Part shown: positions 5,858 through 10,569 of the stretch, piece after piece
Position numbering within the stretch: position 1 is the stretch's first letter
Layout of the letters: each line of letters starts with the position of its first letter
NCBI GenBank assembly: GCA_002497295.1
Contig: DANO01000030.1
Coordinates: 1 to 10,569, forward strand
Reading direction: 5' to 3'
Length of the DNA: 10,569 nucleotides
DNA from: Euryarchaeota archaeon UBA171
Lineage (GTDB): Archaea; Thermoplasmatota; Poseidoniia; Poseidoniales; Thalassarchaeaceae
Notes under the pieces: model-generated
Told to the model about the DNA's origin: nothing
Seen by the model: only the letters and a program-made list of their open reading frames with translations
Database searches by the model: none
Made by a program: the position numbers and the translations under genes

Positions 5858-6403
5858 GAAGAAAGAGTCGATGTCGTCTTCATCACGAGTAGCAGGAGAC
5901 TCAGGAGTTCGCTCAACTATTACTTCCTCTTCAATTTTAATCACTTCAGGAGGAGCCTTCTCATCGGTCTTCGACCGATCTTCTGTTGGTTGGTCGTCAT
6001 ACTGCATATCGCCCTCATCCATCGCAGTTATGTCATCATCCGAGTATCCGAATAGATCAACAATCTCTGGAAGGACTCCTTTCCTGGATAGGTAAATTGA
6101 CTGGGTCTTGGTGTATCTGCTTCTAACATCTGCCTTGGAATCCTGGAAATCCCAAGGTTGAACGACGATTAAATCTCCTTCACGTACCCATTGACGTCTA
6201 CGCATCTTTCCAGGTATTCTTGCCAATCTTGACTCCCCATCTTCGCAGACTGCTGTGACTCTTCTTCCCCCTAGTATCTGATCGGCTATTGCAAACATCT
6301 CGTTGATTTTCCTTTTCGGTAAAGGAACTCTAATTTTGTCGCTTCCACCTGATTCGAGACGAGCTAGGAGCTCGGAATCGACTCGTTCTGCGCGACGTGC
6401 CAT
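5852..6403 (-). CDS. eif1A: Translation initiation factor aIF1A with long acidic C-terminal tail
   Basis: The archaeal homologue of eIF1A, which binds the A-site region of the small subunit and assists start-codon scanning and subunit joining. The OB fold covers about residues 24-110: IRVPLPKRKINEMFAIADQI (24-43), GGRRVTAVCEDGESRLARIP (45-64), GKMRRRQWVREGDLIVVQPW (65-84), then DSKADVRSRYTKTQ (88-101) and VLPEIVDLF (110-118). These are the family hallmarks. Archaeal members usually stop around 100-120 residues; here about 60 more follow (122-183), rich in Asp and Glu and ending DEDDIDSFFG, which recalls the acidic C-terminus of eukaryotic eIF1A. The ATG at 6403 has no obvious Shine-Dalgarno and lies at the head of the minus-strand run, so the promoter is in the 157-bp gap upstream. 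Identity is secure; the tail's function is inference. Confidence 0.95.
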   Translation of the reverse strand: MARRAERVDSELLARLESGGSDKIRVPLPKRKINEMFAIADQILGGRRVTAVCEDGESRLARIPGKMRRRQWVREGDLIVVQPWDFQDSKADVRSRYTKTQSIYLSRKGVLPEIVDLFGYSDDDITAMDEGDMQYDDQPTEDRSKTDEKAPPEVIKIEEEVIVERTPESPATRDEDDIDSFFG

Positions 6404-6560
6404 ACTTCAACGTCGAGGGTTGCCTATGTGAACCTACCAGTAGCCATCAGTGTCAAAATAGATGGCTTATGAATATCCTTGATATTTCATTTACTCAAGA
6501 GAGGTGGGTTGACAGGACTATTGAAAAGACACCATAGGCTGAATTAAACGGGGCTTCTGA
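6404..6560. promoter_or_regulatory. Divergent promoter region between aIF1A and DUF454 genes
   Basis: This is the longest non-coding gap in the window. It must hold the promoter of the minus-strand aIF1A operon and probably that of the plus-strand DUF454 gene. The best TATA-like stretch is CTTATGAATATCC (6466-6478), which reads GGATATTCATAAG on the other strand; it would place a minus-strand transcript start near 6445 and a plus-strand start near 6497. Neither the TATA match nor a BRE is strong, so the exact positions are uncertain. No RNA gene is apparent here. Confidence 0.45.
6472..6486. repeat. Inverted repeat AATATC-CTT-GATATT in the divergent promoter
   Basis: A perfect 6-bp inverted repeat with a 3-bp spacer overlaps the best TATA-like stretch in the divergent gap. 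It could be an operator for a dimeric regulator that controls one or both genes. It is short and AT-rich, so chance is a real alternative. Confidence 0.35.
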
Positions 6561-7019
6561 TTGACGGGCTCATCTGATGGTCCCAATGCGGATATACACG
6601 TAGTTGATCTTGATAGATCCGGGCTGAACAGGACTGTGTGGTTCGTCCTTGGTTTGCTTTCGATGACTATAGGGCTCATCGGAATACCAGTGCCCGGACT
6701 TCCCACTACGCCCCTGATGATTCTGGCTGCTGCGTGTTTCGCGAAGTCCAGTCAAAGATTCTATGACTGGATCATTAACAACAGAATGTTTGGGGAACAT
6801 GTTAAGAATTACAGAGAAGGTAGTGGTATCCCCAAGAAGAGTAAGCCGATTATCTTGGGGACAATGTGGGGTTTTGTGTTATTCGCTGTTCTTGTCGGAA
6901 TACCAGATAGTGCGCCTGATATATCGAGGTATGCAACTCTTTCTTTAGCGGGAATAGGCACCATATTCATCCTCAGAATACCTAGTCTGGAATCATCGGA
7001 TTCAGAAACGCGTCTCTAA
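6561..7019 (+). CDS. DUF454 (YbaN-type) small inner membrane protein
   Basis: A 152-residue protein matching the DUF454/YbaN family, whose role is unknown. The core is FVLGLLSMTIGLIGIPVPGL (28-47) as the first membrane segment, the signature LPTTP (47-51) leading into a second hydrophobic stretch to about residue 60, then CFAKSSQRFYDWI (59-71), NRMFGEHVKNYREGSGIP (74-91), and two further membrane segments near 98-113 and 124-139. A TGA directly precedes the TTG at 6561, so the gene starts there or later; a GTG at 6636 would remove the hydrophilic first 25 residues and give a more typical family N-terminus. No good Shine-Dalgarno separates the two options. It is divergent from the aIF1A operon, and its last 38 bases overlap the convergent hemH gene. 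Confidence 0.82.
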   Translation: MTGSSDGPNADIHVVDLDRSGLNRTVWFVLGLLSMTIGLIGIPVPGLPTTPLMILAAACFAKSSQRFYDWIINNRMFGEHVKNYREGSGIPKKSKPIILGTMWGFVLFAVLVGIPDSAPDISRYATLSLAGIGTIFILRIPSLESSDSETRL

Positions 7020-8007
7020 CCAAATTCTCGAGGCCGTTGAGCCAGCTTGGATTATCATTCAGACAACTCACCACGGTCATTTCTTTACCGCCGTTCACGA
7101 TGAAATGATTGCGTACCTCGATATCCAACTCTTCGAGAGTCTCAAGTCCGTCCGCGACGAATGCAGGCGATACGATTACGAGGTTGTCCACTTTCTTGGC
7201 TAATTTCTCAACCATTGAAAGAGTGGAGGGTGTGAGCCATTTGGTCGGCCCCAATTTACTCTGATAACTGATTGACCAATCCGAGTCCGATAAACCAAGT
7301 TTCTTGACCACTGCCATAGTAGTCATATTACAATGGTGAGCATAACACATTGAATTGGCACTACATTTGATTGAACAGCAAGAGTCCTTGACCTGGCAAT
7401 GTAATCTGGTTTTATCTGTTCTTTTGACGTGGGAGACCGGTAGTCCATGGTATGAGAATAGCAGGTGTGCGCCTTCTCTCATATGTGGCTGGATCGATTC
7501 ACTCAGCGGATCGATGAACGATGGATCATCCTCAAAATGAGTGAGTTGGAATATCTCGGGCTCCCACTCCATTTTGTTGAGTTGCCTGAAGGCCTCCTTG
7601 AGCGATGATTCTGTAGTTGCCTGTGCATGATGCGGAAAAAGAGGGGCTAGAAGCAGTTTTTGTACTCCTTTATGTCTCAATTTCTCAAGGGCATGTCTGA
7701 TACTTGGATTTCCATACCTCATTCCTACTTCGCACTCTGCATCGGCCATTCGCATTCTCAGTCCGTCAGCCATTCGCTCACTGTACACCCTCAGAGGGGA
7801 TCCTTCTTCCATCCATATGCTAGAATAACTGGGTGCGATTTTTCTTGGTCTTACTCGAAGAATTATTCCTCGAACTAGAAGATGTCTCAGAGGAGCCGGG
7901 ATATCGATTACATCTGGATCTAGGAGGAACTGTCGGAGATACTTCCTCACAGATCTAACTGAAGGCTCGTCGGGAGTTCCGATGTTCATCAAAAGGATTC
8001 CATTCAC
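6982..8007 (-). CDS. hemH: Ferrochelatase, cysteine-rich bacterial-type
   Basis: Inserts ferrous iron into a porphyrin in late heme synthesis. With the GTG at 8007 the product has 341 residues, normal for the family, and starts MNGILLMNIGTP. Signatures are LMNIGTP (6-12), APSYSSIWMEEGSPLRVYSE (58-77), MRYGNPSI (96-103), LLAPLFPHHAQATTES (119-134), the catalytic His187 in SYHGLP, SYQSKLGPTKWL (247-258), and ADGLETLEEL (285-294) with the conserved Glu289. Six cysteines lie at about 204-226 (HCQVKDSCC...KC...MCYAHHC), a pattern I associate with Bacteroidota-type enzymes. GGGAGG lies 11 bases before this GTG; a TTG at 8055 would add 16 residues but has no binding site. It follows nuoN by 61 bp with this start (13 bp with the TTG), so it is probably co-transcribed with complex I genes. 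Protoporphyrin versus coproporphyrin substrate cannot be told. Confidence 0.92.
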   Translation of the reverse strand: MNGILLMNIGTPDEPSVRSVRKYLRQFLLDPDVIDIPAPLRHLLVRGIILRVRPRKIAPSYSSIWMEEGSPLRVYSERMADGLRMRMADAECEVGMRYGNPSIRHALEKLRHKGVQKLLLAPLFPHHAQATTESSLKEAFRQLNKMEWEPEIFQLTHFEDDPSFIDPLSESIQPHMREGAHLLFSYHGLPVSHVKRTDKTRLHCQVKDSCCSIKCSANSMCYAHHCNMTTMAVVKKLGLSDSDWSISYQSKLGPTKWLTPSTLSMVEKLAKKVDNLVIVSPAFVADGLETLEELDIEVRNHFIVNGGKEMTVVSCLNDNPSWLNGLENLVRDAFLNPMIPD

Positions 8008-8018
8008 TGTCCTAGATT

Positions 8019-8024
8019 CCTCCC
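8019..8024 (-). promoter_or_regulatory. Ribosome binding site GGGAGG supporting the hemH GTG start
   Basis: GGGAGG lies 11 bases upstream of the GTG at 8007, inside the region that would be coding if the TTG at 8055 were used. It favours the GTG, although the spacing is slightly long. Confidence 0.4.
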
Positions 8025-8068
8025 ACTCATGAGATAGTCTTGTTTTGACGCACAATTTCCCGTCTTAC

Positions 8069-9736
8069 CTAGAATGATGCTATTGCTGTTTCAAGCAAGG
8101 CAAGAAGCCACTGGCTGGCTGGCCCCATTCCAAAGAGGACTGTGAGGACCATAGATGCGATCACGAGGACCCTCAGACCAAGCGCAGGCGGAAGGGGCGA
8201 GTCATGCTCTGGTTTCTCGAAGAACATGACTAAACCGATTCTCAGATAGTAGAATAGCGAGAGTGCGCTATTCAGTACAATTGCGATAGCCAGTAGGAAG
8301 AATGGATCTACTGACTGCAACCAAGGGATGACTCCATCTGCATCTAGGGCCCCTGTTCCGCTGGTTGTAGTAATGAGGCCGTTAATCATGAGGAACTTCG
8401 AGAGGAAGCCGGAGAGAGGGGGTATTCCCGCCAAAGACAGCATGAATACGAACATAGCAGTCGCAATGATGGGGTCTCTTCGAGCGAGGCCATGCAAATC
8501 GGATATCTTGTTCCCGCCGCCGTCTATCTCTATCAGGGTAAGAACGAGGAAGGCTCCGAGTTTGAATAGAACCAAGACAGCAAGGTGAAACACAATTGCC
8601 ATCTGAAGCATCTCCTGAGTATCCGAATCGGCTAATCCAGATCCCAGGGCTGCAAGCGCTGCTAGCATATATCCGGCATGAGCGACGCTGGAGTATGCGA
8701 GCATCCTCTTTGGGTTCTCGGAGGAGAGTGCTGCCAAGTTGCCCCATGTCATCGTAATCACAGCAAGTATGGCAAGTGCGAGACCCCATGCGATGACGCC
8801 GTCATTCGGCCCTGCGAAACCAACAAGAACTCGCATCATTGCCACGAATCCCATTGCCTTTGATGCAGTTGCGAGCATTCCCGCAATAGGGGCATTTGTG
8901 CCTGAGTATGCATCTGGGGCGGCCAAGTGGAATGGGGCTGCGCTGACCTTGAACCCGAATGCAACGAGCATGAGTCCGACACCGATTCCGGCCAAGGGGT
9001 CAAGTTCCCCCATTGCAGACCAGCTTTCTGCTAGGCTATCGAAGTCTAGGCTGCCGGACCAGATGTAAAGCAGCGACATGCCGTATATTCCAGTGGCAGA
9101 AGCAATAGATCCCACGATGAAATACTTGGCACCGGCTTCTCCTCCGACTTTTGTCTCCTTGTGGAATCCAACCAATACATACGAAGCCATAGATGCTAAT
9201 TCCAAACATACGATGAGGAAGAAGAGATCGCTGGAAAGGGCCATGAGGCTCATCCCGAGAGCGACCATGAGGAGGAGTATGTGGAGATCGACCTGCCTCC
9301 TGTTGTCTATCAGTCTACTTTCGATAGAGTCATCAGGATCGATGAGATCTTCGGGAGACAGTCGTGTAGAGGGTATCCTGTAAATCGATGCTATTGCAGT
9401 CATGGCCAATGCAGCCGTGAATATCATCGACATGAATCGGCTGAATCCAGTGACTTGGATTACTCCGGAGATACTCATGCCGTCAGCGGACTCGATTGCT
9501 GAGCCTGAGAGCAGGCATGCAATTACTAGAGCGATCGCTGACAATACACCGGGTGCTCGTGGGTCGGAGGTCAATTCGAATCTTCTACCCCCCCACAGGA
9601 TAGGGATTCGTAGGGATGTTAGGGGGAGTCTGACTCTGGCATCTCCGAGATTTGGGACTATTATCGCTAAGATAATTCCAGCGACTATGACCAGCTCAGG
9701 GGCAAGAGCTTGGGATTCGTCCAGAGAGAGAATCAT
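8069..9736 (-). CDS. nuoN: NADH-quinone oxidoreductase (complex I) subunit N
   Basis: A 555-residue antiporter-like, proton-translocating membrane subunit of respiratory complex I. Conserved features in order are the TM5 glutamate E179 in VCLELASMASYVLVGF (176-191), AGAKYFIVGSIASATGIYGM (201-220) with K204, GFKVSAAPFHLAAPDAYSGT (261-280) with K263 and H270, ATASKAMGF (289-297) with K293, and NLAALSSENPKRMLAYSSVA (333-352) followed by H353. About 14 membrane segments are expected and visible. It is longer than the roughly 485 residues of E. coli NuoN, partly through a charged loop at about 121-150 before the core. The ATG at 9736 overlaps the nuoM stop as ATGA and has GGAGG seven bases upstream, so the start is secure. 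In archaea this subunit may belong to a complex that takes electrons from a donor other than NADH (Fpo-like). Confidence 0.95.
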   Translation of the reverse strand: MILSLDESQALAPELVIVAGIILAIIVPNLGDARVRLPLTSLRIPILWGGRRFELTSDPRAPGVLSAIALVIACLLSGSAIESADGMSISGVIQVTGFSRFMSMIFTAALAMTAIASIYRIPSTRLSPEDLIDPDDSIESRLIDNRRQVDLHILLLMVALGMSLMALSSDLFFLIVCLELASMASYVLVGFHKETKVGGEAGAKYFIVGSIASATGIYGMSLLYIWSGSLDFDSLAESWSAMGELDPLAGIGVGLMLVAFGFKVSAAPFHLAAPDAYSGTNAPIAGMLATASKAMGFVAMMRVLVGFAGPNDGVIAWGLALAILAVITMTWGNLAALSSENPKRMLAYSSVAHAGYMLAALAALGSGLADSDTQEMLQMAIVFHLAVLVLFKLGAFLVLTLIEIDGGGNKISDLHGLARRDPIIATAMFVFMLSLAGIPPLSGFLSKFLMINGLITTTSGTGALDADGVIPWLQSVDPFFLLAIAIVLNSALSLFYYLRIGLVMFFEKPEHDSPLPPALGLRVLVIASMVLTVLFGMGPASQWLLALLETAIASF

Positions 9737-10569
9737 GGCATTGCCTCCAAAGCATTCATCGCATGTATGAGATATGTCTCGATGAATTCCGTGCTCCAAG
9801 CTGACATCATGTCCCAGAAGATAAACGGCATGATTCCGAACAGGATTGTCAGTGCGCCGAGGACGAACATCCCAATGTTCTCGTGCCACGTTACATCTCT
9901 TGGTTCTTCACCATGCAGAGTGTCAGGAAGGATACCCTGATGAGGATCATTGGATTCGAAAATTAACTTTTGCATGGATGTCAGGTAATACAGGGCAGTG
10001 AATATCAGAGTGATAGCAGGAAGCAGAACCCACCATCCGAATGTCATCCAGAATGCTATCATGATGGCCACCTCTGCGACAAAGCCAGCGAGAAGGGGGA
10101 GACCGAGGCTTCCCATCCAGCCAAGCATCATGTGGCCTGCAAGGAAAGGCGAGTGGTGTGCGATACCCCTCATTGAGCCGATTTCTAGAGTGTGGTAGTG
10201 GTGTTTGAAAGAACCTGCAACAGCGAACAAAAGTGGGCTGATTATCCCATGGGCGAACATCATGAATAGGGCTCCTGCGAAGCCTATGGGTTGCATCGTA
10301 GCTATTCCCAGGAAGATGAGCCCCATGTGCGAAACGGATGAGTAGGCGACCATTCTCTTGAGATTTGTCTGGCCAAGACAGACAACAGACCCATACACAA
10401 GGCTGGCCATTCCAAGGAAGACAAGGAGTGGGACGAACGTCAACGTGGACTCAGGGAATATCGCGACTGCAACTCTTAGGAATCCGTAAGCACCCATCTT
10501 GAGCATGACTCCGGCCAAGAGCATCGAACCTGCAGTTGGGGCCTGTACGTGAGCATCTGGAAGCCAAGT
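9733..10569 (-). CDS. nuoM: NADH-quinone oxidoreductase (complex I) subunit M, C-terminal part
   Basis: The gene enters from the right edge; 278 residues are visible of an expected 490-520. The fragment begins in the middle of the hallmark TWLPDAHVQAPTAGSMLLAG (visible residues 1-20), continues with VMLKMGAYGFLR, which carries the conserved transmembrane Lys, then NLKRMVAYSSVSHMG with the conserved Lys and His, MFAHGIISPLLFAVAGSFKH, and LGLPLLAGFVAEV. The C-terminus, MQKLIFES onward, resembles the usual final segments including GIMPFIFWD. It is an antiporter-like proton-pumping subunit. The frame is open to the window end, so a start at the internal ATG 10524 should not be used. It precedes nuoN with a 4-bp ATGA overlap, which shows an operon in the usual M-N order. 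Confidence 0.95.
   Translation of the reverse strand, partial: TWLPDAHVQAPTAGSMLLAGVMLKMGAYGFLRVAVAIFPESTLTFVPLLVFLGMASLVYGSVVCLGQTNLKRMVAYSSVSHMGLIFLGIATMQPIGFAGALFMMFAHGIISPLLFAVAGSFKHHYHTLEIGSMRGIAHHSPFLAGHMMLGWMGSLGLPLLAGFVAEVAIMIAFWMTFGWWVLLPAITLIFTALYYLTSMQKLIFESNDPHQGILPDTLHGEEPRDVTWHENIGMFVLGALTILFGIMPFIFWDMMSAWSTEFIETYLIHAMNALEAMP
9744..9748 (-). promoter_or_regulatory. Ribosome binding site GGAGG of nuoN
   Basis: A canonical GGAGG lies seven bases before the nuoN ATG, inside the nuoM coding end. It fixes the start at 9736 and shows that this organism does use Shine-Dalgarno initiation for genes inside operons. Confidence 0.65.

Noticed and set aside
5852..5881. PCNA-binding box at the aIF1A C-terminus (E-D-D-I-D-S-F-F)
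   Set aside because: The spacing fits a PIP box with Glu in place of Gln, but a translation factor has no known reason to bind PCNA, so it is kept only as an alternative to the eIF1A-like tail reading.
5433..6095. Plus-strand open frame of 220 codons
   Set aside because: It lies antisense to the duplicated membrane protein and the aIF1A tail, both well supported. Its Ser/Thr/Pro-rich composition is what the opposite strand of such genes gives.
9737..9889. N-terminal extension of nuoN to 9889
   Set aside because: The extra 51 residues are hydrophilic, lie within nuoM and are unlike NuoN; the ATG at 9736 has a perfect binding site and an ATGA overlap.
1..10569. CRISPR arrays, transposons, tRNA or rRNA genes, toxin-antitoxin pairs or defence genes
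   Set aside because: No spaced direct repeats, transposase motifs, cloverleaf sequences or defence domains were seen on either strand; nearly all DNA is taken by housekeeping and respiratory genes.

Overview
The window looks like chromosomal DNA of a mesophilic archaeon, most likely a marine Thermoplasmatota lineage such as Marine Group II/III (Poseidoniales and relatives). This is inferred from gene content, not from a marker phylogeny. Archaeal markers are clear: translation initiation factor aIF1A, a RIO1-type kinase, a two-KH-domain Pno1/Dim2-like protein and a DUF63 membrane protein. Beside them lie bacterial-looking metabolic genes: an acyl-CoA (3-methylcrotonyl-CoA-like) carboxylase carboxyltransferase, an M29 aminopeptidase, a ferrochelatase and complex I subunits. 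That mix fits an aerobic, protein- and amino-acid-degrading heterotroph. The DNA is almost fully coding; the longest gap is 157 bp.

Layout from left to right. (1) 1-363, minus: N-terminal end of a carboxyltransferase that runs off the left edge. (2) 394-678, plus: a small unrecognised protein with a CxxC...HxxxH zinc-finger-like motif, divergent from the carboxylase with only 30 bp between the starts. (3) 687-6403, minus: a compact six-gene run, in transcription order aIF1A, a duplicated-looking membrane protein, RIO1 kinase, KH protein, DUF63 membrane protein and M29 aminopeptidase. Gaps run from a 1-nt overlap to 44 nt, so it is probably one operon with an informational core followed by a membrane protein and a peptidase. 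(4) 6404-6560: divergent promoter region holding a small inverted repeat. (5) 6561-7019, plus: a DUF454 (YbaN-type) membrane protein whose 3' end overlaps the convergent ferrochelatase gene by 38 bp. (6) 6982-10569, minus: the 3' end of a respiratory complex I operon, nuoM (cut by the right edge) then nuoN, followed by hemH.

How the genes work together: aIF1A acts in start-codon selection, and RIO1 and the KH protein act in late small-subunit (16S rRNA) maturation, so the core of the middle operon makes and uses the 30S subunit. NuoM and NuoN are antiporter-like proton-pumping subunits, and HemH inserts iron into a porphyrin, giving heme for the same respiratory chain. The carboxylase and aminopeptidase fit peptide and branched-chain amino acid use.

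I did not find a defence system, mobile element, CRISPR array, RNA gene or other clearly new system. The most interesting points are the long acidic tail on aIF1A ending in DEDDIDSFFG, the duplicated membrane protein placed between aIF1A and RIO1, the cysteine-rich Bacteroidota-like ferrochelatase, and the small zinc-finger protein beside the carboxylase.
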